Positions 40,523 to 50,176 are shown, counted from the first letter of the stretch. The stretch is DNA of 64,000 nt from an uncultured Gammaproteobacteria bacterium (GCA_913048385.1 CAJWVZ010000002.1:124001-188000), one strand, 5' to 3'. A program made the numbers and translations. Notes: generated by a model from the letters alone, not told the origin.

Positions 40523-40657
40523 ATGTTGCGAGTTATGTGTACCAATCAAGCTCTAATCATACTATTTTTCATCGCATTTGCATCCTCTGGATGCGGCCAA
40601 AAGGGACAGTTATTGCGACCAGAGAACCCTTCTTTCTCTTATCAAGCTTTCACTTGA
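40523..40657 (+). CDS. lptM: LptM/LppL-type small lipoprotein
   Basis: A 44-residue ORF too short for the track. It has a hydrophobic signal (LIILFFIAFA), a lipobox SSGC with C24 as the lipidated cysteine, and immediately after it GQKGQLLRP. That is the family pattern (CG-x-KGxLxxP) of LptM/YifL, which helps LptD mature in the LPS translocon. The ATG at 40523 has AAGGAT upstream. Its place in front of lysA-dapF matches Pseudomonas lppL-lysA-dapF. The TTG-initiated N-terminal part of the listed lysA ORF overlaps it in another frame. Confidence 0.85.
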   Translation: MLRVMCTNQALIILFFIAFASSGCGQKGQLLRPENPSFSYQAFT

Positions 40658-40703
40658 TAGTGTGTCAAAGTTAATCGAAGTAGATGGGACCCAATTTACA
40701 CTC

Positions 40704-41960
40704 ATGAAACACTTTAATTATATTTCAGGTGAGCTCTGTGCAGAGCAGGTTCCTCTTACTGAAATTGCAACTAAATATGGCACGCCAAGTTTTGTTTATT
40801 CAAGAGCGGCTTTGGAAGAAAACTATAAAGCATATGAAAAATCTCTTGCCGGCTGTAAGTCTCAAATATGTTTCGCGGTAAAAGCTAATTCTAATATTGG
40901 TGTATTAAATGTACTTGCTAGGCTTGGCGCCGGATTTGATATTGTATCTGGCGGAGAGCTGAATCGAGTAATCCGCGCTGGTGGTCAACCCTCTAACGTT
41001 ATATTTTCCGGGTTGGGAAAAACAGCTCAAGAGATCCGTTATGCGCTTGACCTTCAAATTAAATGTTTTAATGTAGAGTCACCAGCAGAATTAGACCGTA
41101 TTGACAAAATTGCAGGCGAAATGGATGTAATTGCGCCAGTATCTCTTCGAATCAATCCTGATATCGATGCGGGAACACACCCCTATATCTCAACTGGCTT
41201 AAGAGACAATAAGTTTGGTATCGAGAGTCAGAAAGCATATGAAATCTACAAAAGCGCCTCTGCTTTGCGAAACATTAATCTAATTGGCGTCGATTGTCAT
41301 ATAGGCTCTCAAATAACTAGTATCGCACCCTTTTTAGATTCAATAGATCTAATGTTAGAAATAGTCGACAACTTAACCGAAAGTGGCGTTAACATCTCCC
41401 ACTTAGATATTGGTGGCGGGCTCGGGGTCCGGTATGGCAGCGAATCAATTCCAAGCCCAGAAGAACTGCTGAATGCCGTAATGCAAAGATTCGTTGATCG
41501 CGATCTTACTCTAATTGTTGAACCGGGCAGATCAATCGCCGCGAATGCGGGAATTTTCCTTACGAGAGTTGAGTATCTTAAATTTGGAACCGAAAAGAAT
41601 TTTGCGGTTGTCGACGGAGCTATGAATGATCTTATTCGACCAGCCCTTTACGGCGCCTGGCAAAAGATAGTCTCTGTTGCTCTAAAATCTCCAACTCCTT
41701 CTCGGTCAACGCGATTCGACGTTGTTGGCCCTATTTGCGAATCCTCAGATTTCCTCGGCAAAGATCGCGATCTGATGATCGATGAGGGGGATCTTCTCGC
41801 GGTCATGTCGGCAGGCGCCTACGGATTCGTTATGAGCTCCAATTACAACACAAGACCCAGGTCCCCTGAGGTCCTTGTCGACGATACAGAAGTTTACCTA
41901 GTTCGAAAAAGAGAAGATATTGATACGCTGTTACAGTTAGAAGACCTACCATCCTTTTAA
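40704..41960 (+). CDS. lysA: Diaminopimelate decarboxylase
   Basis: A PLP-dependent alanine-racemase-fold enzyme. It has the PLP lysine in CFAVKANSN (K60 with the chosen start), HIGSQI, the glycine loop DIGGGLGVRYG, EPGRSIAANAG and the active-site cysteine region GPICESSDFLGKDR. It makes lysine from meso-diaminopimelate. I choose ATG 40704 because MKHFNYISGELCAEQ aligns with family starts. The track's TTG at 40578 lies inside the lptM gene in another frame. The ribosome-binding site before 40704 is weak, which may mean coupling to lptM. Confidence 0.95.
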   Translation: MKHFNYISGELCAEQVPLTEIATKYGTPSFVYSRAALEENYKAYEKSLAGCKSQICFAVKANSNIGVLNVLARLGAGFDIVSGGELNRVIRAGGQPSNVIFSGLGKTAQEIRYALDLQIKCFNVESPAELDRIDKIAGEMDVIAPVSLRINPDIDAGTHPYISTGLRDNKFGIESQKAYEIYKSASALRNINLIGVDCHIGSQITSIAPFLDSIDLMLEIVDNLTESGVNISHLDIGGGLGVRYGSESIPSPEELLNAVMQRFVDRDLTLIVEPGRSIAANAGIFLTRVEYLKFGTEKNFAVVDGAMNDLIRPALYGAWQKIVSVALKSPTPSRSTRFDVVGPICESSDFLGKDRDLMIDEGDLLAVMSAGAYGFVMSSNYNTRPRSPEVLVDDTEVYLVRKREDIDTLLQLEDLPSF

Positions 41961-42044
41961 CTTAATATTCTTGTAAGCTTTGTGGTGACTTTTATCAGTC
42001 TTAATCGGTATATTAACGGACCAATATTGTACTACTGAAAACAC

Positions 42045-42914
42045 ATGAATGAGATTTCTTTCACAAAAATGCACGGCCTTGGAAATGATTTCGTAATCAT
42101 CAATGCAATTACTCAGCCCGTTTCATTGGCCAAGAAACAAATTCAATTTTTAGCCGATCGAAATTTCGGAATCGGCTTTGACCAACTTCTACTTATAAAA
42201 AAACCACAATCCTCTTCGGTTGACTTCCTATATCAGATATTTAATGCGGACGGTGAAGAAGCTGACCATTGCGGCAACGGCGCTAGATGCCTGGGAAAGT
42301 TTGTCTTCGATAGAAATCTTACAAAAAAACCTGTGATAACTGTTGAGACTAAAAATCGTAAGATGCGTATAACGCGGAATCCAGACAACTTAATCAGCGT
42401 CGATATGGGCACACCAAATTTTTCTCCGCACGAACTTGGTTTCAAGGCCGCCGAACAATTAGTAACGTACCATAGAAATCTAGAACTACAGAACAAGTCT
42501 GATCTTAAGATTTCGTTCAGCGCAATTTCTATGGGTAACCCCCACGCAGTAATTCTTGTTGAATCACTAGACACTGAAGATGTGGAAGGGATCGGCAAAG
42601 CGCTCTCCAAGCACGCAGATTTTACCCGACAAGTTAACGTTGGTTTTTTACAACCAATTTCAAAAACCGCAGCTAATTTGCGGGTATTTGAGCGAGGGGT
42701 CGGCGAGACTCTCGCATGCGGAACAGGAGCCTGCGCCGCGATGGTCGCTGGGCGCATATTAGGAATATTTTGTGAAGAGGTCGTACTCCAACTAAATGGC
42801 GGCCCCCTAAAAGTGCTATGGAAAGGTAGGTCTCACGCTGACCAAGATAACGTCGTAATGACGGGCGGTGCAACTGAGGTGTTTACCGGTTCAATTGATA
42901 TTCCTAATTTTTAA
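42045..42914 (+). CDS. dapF: Diaminopimelate epimerase
   Basis: Both catalytic cysteines are in their usual motifs: NADGEEADHCGNGARC in the first half and GVGETLACGTGACAA in the second. The start MHGLGNDFV is canonical. It converts LL- to meso-diaminopimelate, the substrate of LysA and a peptidoglycan precursor. It follows lysA after 84 bp. Confidence 0.97.
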   Translation: MNEISFTKMHGLGNDFVIINAITQPVSLAKKQIQFLADRNFGIGFDQLLLIKKPQSSSVDFLYQIFNADGEEADHCGNGARCLGKFVFDRNLTKKPVITVETKNRKMRITRNPDNLISVDMGTPNFSPHELGFKAAEQLVTYHRNLELQNKSDLKISFSAISMGNPHAVILVESLDTEDVEGIGKALSKHADFTRQVNVGFLQPISKTAANLRVFERGVGETLACGTGACAAMVAGRILGIFCEEVVLQLNGGPLKVLWKGRSHADQDNVVMTGGATEVFTGSIDIPNF

Positions 42915-42932
42915 AAAGGATGTAACAGCATA

Positions 42933-43691
42933 ATGACAAAAAAATTAACCGCAGAGCAGCGAGCGTTGGGCTCCCATGAAGTACTTTCATACCTGAGAAC
43001 AAACCCAAACTTCTTTATTGAGAATGAAGAAATCTTAAGGGTTGTAAATCTACCACATCAATCCGGCCAAGCTATTTCACTGGTTGAGCGACAAATCAGT
43101 GTTTTACGAAATTACTCAAAAACCGCTGATGAAAGATTCAGCGAATTGATAACTAATGCCACAAATAATGACCAACTCTTCCAAGTAATAAGGAGTTTGG
43201 TTTTGCAAATTTTACAATCGGATCGTATTTCATTAATCCCGAAACTGGTAGAATCTCAGTTTGAGGATATCGAAAATATTGATGCCTGCAGCGTTATTCT
43301 AACGAATTTTTCATTGAAAAGTTCGAATGACAACTTACGAGTAGTATCCAATGATAGTCTTAAAGCTAATTTTTCAGATATTTTCAGACTTAAAAAAACA
43401 TTTTGCGGCGCAATAACACATAAAAAAAAGACATATCTATTTGATGAAACAAACTTAAGCGAAAACTTAAGTAAAAATGATATTCAGAAAGCAAAAAGTA
43501 AATCAAATGACGCTATAGTTAAGAAAATTCAATCTACCGCAATTTGCCCAATAATCCATAATAATGAAATCCTTGGTTTAATTGCATGCGGTAGCAAAGC
43601 TGAAAATCACTTTAGCCCAACACAAGAAACTATTTTTATTGATTTCATTGGCGAGGTAATTGGTGCGGTGTTGACAAAAAATCCAGCCTAA
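42933..43691 (+). CDS. DUF484 family GAF-like protein
   Basis: A 252-residue protein starting with a helical segment (VLSYLRTNPNFFIENEEILRVVNLPHQSGQAISLVERQISVLR) that is diagnostic for DUF484. A GAF-like domain with ICPIIHNNEILGLIACGS follows. The family is found next to dapF and xerC in gammaproteobacteria and its function is not established. Here no xerC follows. The gene ends in a 4-bp overlap with a convergent glycosyltransferase gene. Confidence 0.9.
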   Translation: MTKKLTAEQRALGSHEVLSYLRTNPNFFIENEEILRVVNLPHQSGQAISLVERQISVLRNYSKTADERFSELITNATNNDQLFQVIRSLVLQILQSDRISLIPKLVESQFEDIENIDACSVILTNFSLKSSNDNLRVVSNDSLKANFSDIFRLKKTFCGAITHKKKTYLFDETNLSENLSKNDIQKAKSKSNDAIVKKIQSTAICPIIHNNEILGLIACGSKAENHFSPTQETIFIDFIGEVIGAVLTKNPA

Positions 43692-44647
43692 CCAATGTTA
43701 ATTCTTCGTAATAGCCTATAAATAAGGTATTGCATCAGGCCACTATTTGTCTTCATCCAGGATGATAGCCTTAACACTACTCGAAGTCTTTGAGTCAATT
43801 CATTATTATATCGTTGCTGAAATACCTTTGATTGCTCAGCTACCGAGTATAAATGAGTGCTTATCTCAACGCTTCTTAGAAGAAATAAAATTTCCATAAC
43901 CTTATTAAATTGACTTCTTTTCTGGGAAGGTTTTTTTTTCGCTCCAATTGTATTCACTGCATGTTGACGATACTTTACTAGAGCTTCATCAACAAACCCG
44001 ATTTTCCCAAACGCGGACGCGACAATGGCGATCCACCAATCATGCATGAGGGCATCTCCGGGTATCGGCATAGCAAGCTCAGCTAAGGCCGGATTAAACA
44101 TAGCTGTACACCCAGTAACTAAATTACTAGTGAGCAGACCGGAAAAGTTATTTTTCGAAATTTCCAGTCCTTGGTAACTAATAAGTGAACTCGAAATTCG
44201 TTCTGCTTTCTCGTTAACAACTTCAAGATCACTATGTATCAAAACAGGAAGACTTTTTTTTGTTTTGGACTCCGATTCTATAGAGATCATGGACCCTAGC
44301 TGCTTTTCTAACTTTTTCGAATCCCATATATCGTCTTGATCACAGAATGCAAAATAATCAATCTTAAACTCAATCTGAAAATTAATTCCATAAGTAAGTA
44401 AAAAAGAAAAGTTACCACTTGCTCCAAGAGTGCCTTGCTCTGCATCTACAACTTTTATCTTATCTGGGTAATTGTCTTCATAGCTTCTTAGAATACTACA
44501 AGTTCGATCTGTTGACCGATCATCACGGATAAGTATCAAAATATTCTTATGTGTTTGATTCAGCAAAGAATCCAATTGAGCACCAAGAAAGGTTTCACCG
44601 TTAAATGTGGCGACCAAAATTCCGATTTTTTTATTAGCGTTTTGCAT
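43688..44647 (-). CDS. Glycosyltransferase family 2 (rhamnosyltransferase-like)
   Basis: A GT-A enzyme of 319 residues: IGILVATFNGETFLGAQLDSLL, IRDDRSTDRT, and the DxD-type CDQDDIWD. The acceptor-side segment LMHDWWIAI is typical of O-antigen rhamnosyl- and related transferases. It lies 2 bp downstream of a second GT2 gene, so the two should act in the same polysaccharide or glycolipid. No O-antigen polymerase or flippase is adjacent. Confidence 0.88.
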   Translation of the reverse strand: MQNANKKIGILVATFNGETFLGAQLDSLLNQTHKNILILIRDDRSTDRTCSILRSYEDNYPDKIKVVDAEQGTLGASGNFSFLLTYGINFQIEFKIDYFAFCDQDDIWDSKKLEKQLGSMISIESESKTKKSLPVLIHSDLEVVNEKAERISSSLISYQGLEISKNNFSGLLTSNLVTGCTAMFNPALAELAMPIPGDALMHDWWIAIVASAFGKIGFVDEALVKYRQHAVNTIGAKKKPSQKRSQFNKVMEILFLLRSVEISTHLYSVAEQSKVFQQRYNNELTQRLRVVLRLSSWMKTNSGLMQYLIYRLLRRINIG

Positions 44648-44649
44648 AA

Positions 44650-45576
44650 TTAATTAAGCGCCTTTACACCCTTCAGGCCGCAAATAATGTTCTTCCCATA
44701 CGCAACTCGGTTTGAAGAAAACACGAGTAAAAAAGCGATTTTCAATAAGAATCGACAAATATCCCTAATCTTCCACCCAAAAGGCGCGTAATTCATTGTC
44801 CACAAATGCACTCGATTTCGACTAGAGTAATAAATTCGGTCTGGATTATGATGAACCATTATTCCAGACAATACTAAAAAAGAATTAATTTGTTCACCGA
44901 TAGCGTGGTAGAGGACGGCAGAATCTGTGCCAACAATCTTAAACCCTTGTCTCCGGGCGCGAAAACACCATTCAAGATCGATATTATCGATAAAGTAGGA
45001 CTCTTTCATCAGTCCAATTTCTGAAAGGTGCCCCAATCTTAACGCCGTGCCCGAGGTGATTATAAAGTCAGCATGAAAGTGCTTCTGAAATTTATCAAAA
45101 TTTTTGTTATCCACTCTGAAGAAACCATTGAAATTTTTGAACCTCGCTCGCTTCAAGTTTTGCGGGTTTACAATCCTAGGTCCCAAAGCAGCAATTTTTT
45201 GCTGTTGACTGTTCTCAATTTCTAAATAAGCATCGAGCATATTTTCAAAAAAAAGATCTTCCGGCTTGCTGTCTTGATCAAATAAAAACGCAAATTCATA
45301 GCCATTTTCTATGCACCATTTCAGCCCGAAATTGAGCGCAGAAGCCAAGCCCGCATTGCTCGAGCGACTAATAAACAGCTTGCATCGAGATAGACTATTA
45401 ACGCTTGAGCTAAATTCGCTAAGGTTAAAGCTGTTATTATCAATTAAAATAAAATCAGTACTAGCGTCAATTTGGCTCACTAACGTTAGAAGCATCTCAA
45501 GGTTCGGATTATATGTGACCACGATGGAGCAACTTGGCGCGCGCATTTTTAATTGATTCTCACTCAGCTTCATCAT
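44650..45576 (-). CDS. Glycosyltransferase family 2 (WbbL/RfbF-like)
   Basis: A 308-residue GT-A enzyme with CSIVVTYNPNLEMLLTLVSQI, FILIDNNS and FLFDQDSKPE (metal-binding region), plus the later segment YFIDNIDLEWCFRARRQGFKIVG. This pattern is that of dTDP-rhamnosyltransferases of the RfbF/WbbL group, though the sugar is not proven. It is the first gene of the pair with the preceding entry and diverges from gshB. Confidence 0.86.
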   Translation of the reverse strand: MMKLSENQLKMRAPSCSIVVTYNPNLEMLLTLVSQIDASTDFILIDNNSFNLSEFSSSVNSLSRCKLFISRSSNAGLASALNFGLKWCIENGYEFAFLFDQDSKPEDLFFENMLDAYLEIENSQQQKIAALGPRIVNPQNLKRARFKNFNGFFRVDNKNFDKFQKHFHADFIITSGTALRLGHLSEIGLMKESYFIDNIDLEWCFRARRQGFKIVGTDSAVLYHAIGEQINSFLVLSGIMVHHNPDRIYYSSRNRVHLWTMNYAPFGWKIRDICRFLLKIAFLLVFSSNRVAYGKNIICGLKGVKALN

Positions 45577-45761
45577 TTTGTTAATCCTGCTGCAATGGAA
45601 CAGATGTCGCAGTATCTTTGAGGCTACCTAATAAAATACCTAAAGCCCCAAAAGCTTAGAACCCTAGCAAGAAACTTACTAGATTAGCCGTTATCATTCT
45701 ACATTGAAAATTGAGCGATTGACGTTCATCATAGTCATCACTGAGCAATCTGCAGATTTTG

Positions 45762-45790
45762 TTGCCGGTTAACTTTTTAAAATTTATCTT
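45762..45790 (+). promoter_or_regulatory. Candidate sigma70 promoter of gshB
   Basis: TTGCCG and TATCTT are spaced by 17 bp and end 24 bp before the GTG start of gshB. The -35 matches four of six consensus positions and the -10 also four. Prediction by eye. Confidence 0.35.
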
Positions 45791-45813
45791 TATTCTAGAT
45801 TTGGGAGAGCTGT

Positions 45814-46767
45814 GTGAACATTAAGCTTGGTGTCGTTATGGATCCAATCGAGAATATTAATCCGATTAAGGATAGCACACTAGCTATGCTTTTAGCGGCC
45901 CAAACTCGAGGCTGGTCTCTTTATTATATGCTCCCAGAGAGCCTGTGTTTTTCTGAAGGTACCGTAAAAGCAACGTCAACGGAACTGCGAGTCTACGATG
46001 ATGATAAGAAGTGGTTTGAATTTGGGATTACGAAGGATCAGGCGACTAAGGATCTCGACGCCATAATTATGCGCAAAGACCCACCGTTTGATATGGATTT
46101 TATCTATGCGACTTATCTCTTGGAAGAAGCCGCGCGTCAGGGAACGGTTGTTTTAAATGACCCTAAAAGCATTAGAGACTGCAATGAAAAACTTTTTACC
46201 CTCCAGTTCACTGAATGTTGTCCTCCTCTTATTGTCACTGCCTCTCACAAGCGAATTAGAGATTTTTTTGAGGAGCACGAGGATATAATTCTTAAACCAC
46301 TTGACGGCATGGGAGGCGCATCAATATTTCGTGTAAAGCACAATGACCCAAATTTTAACGTCATAGTTGAAACTTTAACCTCTTTTGGCCAGCGCCAAAT
46401 TATGGCGCAACGCTTCATACCTGAAATCAAGGATGGTGACAAAAGAATTCTTCTAATCAACGGAGAGCCAGTTTCCTATGGACTGTCAAGAATTCCATCT
46501 TCTGGAGAAACCCGGGGGAATCTTGCTGCTGGCGGGCGAGGTGTCGTTGAAAAGTTGTCTGATCGTGATAAATGGATTTGCTCCAAAATCGGGCCCACCT
46601 TAAAAGAGAAAGGTTTAGCGTTTGTCGGACTAGACGTAATTGGGGATTATCTCACTGAAATCAATGTGACAAGTCCCACGTGTATAAGAGAAATTGATAA
46701 ATTTTGTGATTTGAATATTGGCGACGACTTTATGGAATGCGTCTTGACTAAAATAGAGTCTGCGTAA
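45814..46767 (+). CDS. gshB: Glutathione synthetase
   Basis: An ATP-grasp enzyme of 317 residues beginning LGVVMDPIENINPIKDSTLAML, a GshB hallmark. It has MRKDPPFDMDFIY, the ATP site ILKPLDGMGGASIFRV, GDKRILLINGEPV and EINVTSPTCIREI. It adds glycine to gamma-glutamylcysteine made by GshA. The start is GTG at 45814 behind GGGAGAG. It heads gshB-yqgE-ruvX, an order conserved in Pseudomonas. Confidence 0.97.
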   Translation: MNIKLGVVMDPIENINPIKDSTLAMLLAAQTRGWSLYYMLPESLCFSEGTVKATSTELRVYDDDKKWFEFGITKDQATKDLDAIIMRKDPPFDMDFIYATYLLEEAARQGTVVLNDPKSIRDCNEKLFTLQFTECCPPLIVTASHKRIRDFFEEHEDIILKPLDGMGGASIFRVKHNDPNFNVIVETLTSFGQRQIMAQRFIPEIKDGDKRILLINGEPVSYGLSRIPSSGETRGNLAAGGRGVVEKLSDRDKWICSKIGPTLKEKGLAFVGLDVIGDYLTEINVTSPTCIREIDKFCDLNIGDDFMECVLTKIESA

Positions 46768-46789
46768 TCAAAGAGCGTCATGGGGAATT

Positions 46790-47359
46790 ATGATGTGTGC
46801 TCAATCGTTACAGAATCACTTTCTTGTAAGCTTGCCTTGTCATACAGATCGTTATTTTCAGAGATCGATTACGTATATATTCCGTCATGACGCTGATGGC
46901 GCAGCAGGCATAGTCGTAAATAAGCCATTGCACAAGAGATTTTGCGACGTCTTCAAGGATTCAAATTTTAAAACCGAAAAGAAAGCTCTAACTCTGAGGA
47001 ATAAAACAATGCTTTTAGGAGGACCACTTTATGAAAACAACGGATTTATTTTGCATGATGAGTCATATCAAGGTCCATCATCTCTTGAAATAAACGAAGA
47101 AATTTTTCTAACGACGAAATTTGAAATTTTTCATGCGATTGATCAAGGAGATGGCCCTACAGATTACTTGATAGCTTTAGGGTGTGCAGGATGGTCGTCC
47201 GGTCAATTAGAGAGCGAGCTTGCGGCGAATGTTTGGCTTACTATCCCTGCCGAAAAAAAGACGCTTTTCGAAGAACCTTATGAGCCAAAATTTGACTCAA
47301 TTATTAGTAACCTAAATTTTGATCTAGGAAGTTATGCCCCACACGTTGGACACTCATAG
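46790..47359 (+). CDS. yqgE: YqgE/AlgH family protein (UPF0301)
   Basis: A 189-residue DUF179 protein with NHFLVSLPCHTDRYFQRSITYIFRHDADGAAGIVVNKPL near the start, LLGGPLYENNGFILH, and ALGCAGWSSGQLESELAANVWL at the end. In Pseudomonas the AlgH homologue affects alginate regulation, but the biochemical role is unknown. It follows gshB by 22 bp and its stop codon abuts the ruvX start. Confidence 0.93.
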   Translation: MMCAQSLQNHFLVSLPCHTDRYFQRSITYIFRHDADGAAGIVVNKPLHKRFCDVFKDSNFKTEKKALTLRNKTMLLGGPLYENNGFILHDESYQGPSSLEINEEIFLTTKFEIFHAIDQGDGPTDYLIALGCAGWSSGQLESELAANVWLTIPAEKKTLFEEPYEPKFDSIISNLNFDLGSYAPHVGHS

Positions 47360-47857
47360 ATGCGCTCAGCGAATGAAATATACACTGTGAAAAAAATACA
47401 TCTTGACGAATTGGAAGCCATACCGTTTTTTGAGGGAGCGATTAGTGCTCTAGCTTTTGATTATGGATTAAAAAAAATTGGCGTAGCATATGGACAGAGT
47501 ATCACTGGTAGAGCGAAGGAAGTTGATGTATTGAAGGCTCGGGACGGCATGCCAGAATGGAACGATGTAGCTGAAATTATTAATGATTGGAAACCAAATT
47601 TCTTAGTGGTTGGGCTACCTTATAATCTTGACGGTTCTAATAGCGAGCTTCTTTCACGAGCAGTAACGTTTGCCCACCGCTTAAACGGCCGGTTTAATCT
47701 ACCTTGCTATGGATCGGATGAGAGGTTGTCGAGCGCAGACGCACGAATCCAGCAAAAAGGCAAACTCAATATCAGAAAGAAAAATAAAAAAGTACTTATT
47801 GATGATGTGGCAGCAGCAATAATATTAGAAGATTGGTTGAAGAAAATAATAAAATAG
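47360..47857 (+). CDS. ruvX: Putative pre-16S rRNA nuclease / Holliday junction resolvase homologue
   Basis: The RNase H-like fold motifs are visible: ALAFDYGLKKIGVAYG, LVVGLPYNLDGS, YGSDERLSSADA and IDDVAAAIILEDWL. The family (YqgF/RuvX) trims the 5' end of 16S rRNA in E. coli. With the ATG directly after the yqgE stop, the protein has about 30 residues before the conserved core, longer than E. coli YqgF. An in-frame GTG at 47387 would shorten it. Confidence 0.92.
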   Translation: MRSANEIYTVKKIHLDELEAIPFFEGAISALAFDYGLKKIGVAYGQSITGRAKEVDVLKARDGMPEWNDVAEIINDWKPNFLVVGLPYNLDGSNSELLSRAVTFAHRLNGRFNLPCYGSDERLSSADARIQQKGKLNIRKKNKKVLIDDVAAAIILEDWLKKIIK

Positions 47858-47929
47858 CAGTCCTTTGCTAATAGTTGGTTATTGCGAAAAAATTTGCATT
47901 CCAGTCAGTTAATTAAAACAGGATTAATC

Positions 47930-48628
47930 GTGAGTAATTTAATGTTACAAAAAAACATAGAATCTCTATTGGAGCAACTAAGAAAATACGAGCAGCGATA
48001 CAGAAGAAAAGAGTTTTCCGTAAGTCTTCTTGCCGTCTCCAAGAGGCAATCGATCCATTGTATCCAAAATGCCTTTGAAAACGGCCTAACTCACTTTGGA
48101 GAAAGTTATGCGAGCGAAGCTATAGAGAAAATTGACGGACTAAGAGACTACCCCATTACCTGGCATTTCATCGGGCCTATACAAGCAAACAAGACTCGAT
48201 TATTAGCAGAAAATTTTGATTGGATTCAGAGTGTTGACAGAGAAAAGATAGCGCATAGGCTTAATGACCAGCGCCCGATCGAGAAAAAACCAATCAACAT
48301 TTGCGTACAAGTAAAAATATCCGATGAGTCTAACAAGGCTGGCATCTCAATGTCGCAACTCCATCCGCTATGCGTTCTGGTAGATTCATTACCACGACTC
48401 CGACTACGCGGACTAATGGCAATTCCCGCACCAAAAACTGACCTCAGGGCCCAACAGTCAGTTTATAAACCTCTCAAAGAAACGTTTAACCAGTTGAAAT
48501 CCGAGTTTTTAACATTAGATACCCTCTCGATTGGTATGAGTGCCGATTTCGAAGCCGCAATTGCACAAAATTCTACTCTCGTGCGGATAGGCACTTCACT
48601 CTTTGGCAAAAGATCAGAGTCTGTGTAA
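47930..48628 (+). CDS. yggS: PLP homeostasis protein (YggS family)
   Basis: An alanine-racemase-like N-terminal barrel only, with the PLP lysine in LLAVSKRQSI, then THFGESYASEAIEKI, WHFIGPIQANKTRLLAENFDWIQSVDR, VNI-type strand ICVQVKISDESNKAG and LSIGMSADFEAAIAQNSTLVRIGTSLFG. It binds pyridoxal phosphate and controls its supply. I use the GTG at 47930 with GGA upstream (232 residues). The track start 47882 adds 16 unconserved residues. The next gene, proC, is its usual neighbour. Confidence 0.94.
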   Translation: MSNLMLQKNIESLLEQLRKYEQRYRRKEFSVSLLAVSKRQSIHCIQNAFENGLTHFGESYASEAIEKIDGLRDYPITWHFIGPIQANKTRLLAENFDWIQSVDREKIAHRLNDQRPIEKKPINICVQVKISDESNKAGISMSQLHPLCVLVDSLPRLRLRGLMAIPAPKTDLRAQQSVYKPLKETFNQLKSEFLTLDTLSIGMSADFEAAIAQNSTLVRIGTSLFGKRSESV

Positions 48629-48725
48629 GAACTGATTATTTTCAAACTTACAACGGAACCAAAAAAAGAAGAGTCATTTGCGTACATTATCGTTAAAACG
48701 TTAAGATCTATCACGGGGGTTTTAA

Positions 48726-49541
48726 TTGAATAAGCAAATTATCGGATTCATTGGTACGGGCAACATGGCGGAAAGTATGATTCGTGGCCTTACTACCAAA
48801 GAGTTTAATTCGAGGATGTTATGGGCAACCGATATCGACGAGGCAAGACTCGCGTATATTGCTGAGAATTACGATGTAGTGCCTAAAAGTTTGGAAACCA
48901 TCGCTAAAGGGGCTGACGTTATAATCCTAGCGGTCAAACCACAAAGCATTGAACTCGTTTTAACCAATCTTGCAGACCATATTCGTCAAGACAAACAACT
49001 GATTATTTCAATAGCAGCAGGTATTACAACATCTGAAATTGAGAGGCACTGCGGGACTACTCTAAGCTTAGTCCGCTGCATGCCCAATACTCCAGCTATG
49101 ATTGGATTTGGAGCGACAGGCCTATTTGCAAACAAGCGAGTAAGCATCAATCAACGACAGGAAGCTGACTCTATTCTTAAAACACTGGGTATAAATGCTT
49201 GGGTAGACAATGAGGATAAAATTGACGTCATAACAGCCATTTCTGGCAGTGGGCCTGCTTATTTTTTCTTGTTTATAGAAGCGTTACAAGATATATCAAC
49301 CGAGTTAGGCCTTGATGACAATCTTTCAAAAAAGCTCGTTAATCAAACTGCGATGGGGGCTGCTCATCTTGCTCAAACGCAAGTTGATGACATTGCTGGC
49401 CTTCGTCAAAAGGTTACATCTCCGGGCGGAACTACCGAAGCCGCTATAAAAGTTTTTGAGTCTGGCGGTTTTAAAAAATTAGTTAAAGAAGCCGCCTTAG
49501 CGGCACATAAGCGATCAGTCAACATTGCCAAAAATAAATAA
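48726..49541 (+). CDS. proC: Pyrroline-5-carboxylate reductase
   Basis: The Rossmann motif IGFIGTGNMAESMIRGL, ILAVKPQ, VRCMPNTPAMIGFGATG, SGSGPAYFFLFIEAL and VTSPGGTTEAAIKVFE together identify ProC, which reduces pyrroline-5-carboxylate to proline. The start is TTG at 48726 with CGGGGGT a few bases before. Length (271) is normal. Confidence 0.97.
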   Translation: MNKQIIGFIGTGNMAESMIRGLTTKEFNSRMLWATDIDEARLAYIAENYDVVPKSLETIAKGADVIILAVKPQSIELVLTNLADHIRQDKQLIISIAAGITTSEIERHCGTTLSLVRCMPNTPAMIGFGATGLFANKRVSINQRQEADSILKTLGINAWVDNEDKIDVITAISGSGPAYFFLFIEALQDISTELGLDDNLSKKLVNQTAMGAAHLAQTQVDDIAGLRQKVTSPGGTTEAAIKVFESGGFKKLVKEAALAAHKRSVNIAKNK

Positions 49542-49579
49542 ACACTTTAATAGAAGAAAAACGCCGTAAGAGAGGGATC

Positions 49580-50176
49580 ATGGATTTTTTTAGTAATTCC
49601 GCAACCTTAGTTATAAGTACGTTGGGGGGACTCTATTTAGGCGCTATCCTACTTCGCCTCTTATTACAGATTGCGCGCGCAGATTTTTATAATCCACTAT
49701 CACAAGCAGTAGTTCAAGTAACAGACCCATTAATAAGGCCGCTGAGAGGATTTATACCCAGCTATAAAAACATAGATCTTGCATGTGTGGTTCTAGCAAT
49801 TTGCATCCATGCTCTAGCTATTTGTGCTCTTATTTTAAGCTACGGAAGCCAAATACCATCCGCAGGCTTAGTACTCACTTGGGCACTCGTTGGAACGATA
49901 CTGGTTGTAATTAAAATATACTACTACGCGATATTGGCTTCGATCATTATGTCATTTGTAATGATGTTTTCAGGATCTATGAACCCCCATCCTATGTTAC
50001 TTTTAATATGGCAACTCACAGAACCGATCATGGCACCGGTCAGACAGGTTATTCCACCATTGGGAGGATTAGATCTTTCGCCAATCTTAATATTTTTAAT
50101 AATTCGATTACTACAGGACTTTTTTATAGGCGCTTTTGATCTTGGCAGATATTCTGCAGTAATTCTTGGATTATAA
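49580..50176 (+). CDS. yggT: YggT family inner-membrane protein
   Basis: 198 residues with two YGGT units, each made of hydrophobic helices. The repeated pattern is visible as FYNPLSQAVVQVTDPLIRPLRGFIP and later MNPHPMLLLIWQLTEPIMAPVRQVIPP. Proteins of this family are linked to osmotic stress and membrane processes, with no defined activity. Its position after proC is standard. Confidence 0.93.
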   Translation: MDFFSNSATLVISTLGGLYLGAILLRLLLQIARADFYNPLSQAVVQVTDPLIRPLRGFIPSYKNIDLACVVLAICIHALAICALILSYGSQIPSAGLVLTWALVGTILVVIKIYYYAILASIIMSFVMMFSGSMNPHPMLLLIWQLTEPIMAPVRQVIPPLGGLDLSPILIFLIIRLLQDFFIGAFDLGRYSAVILGL

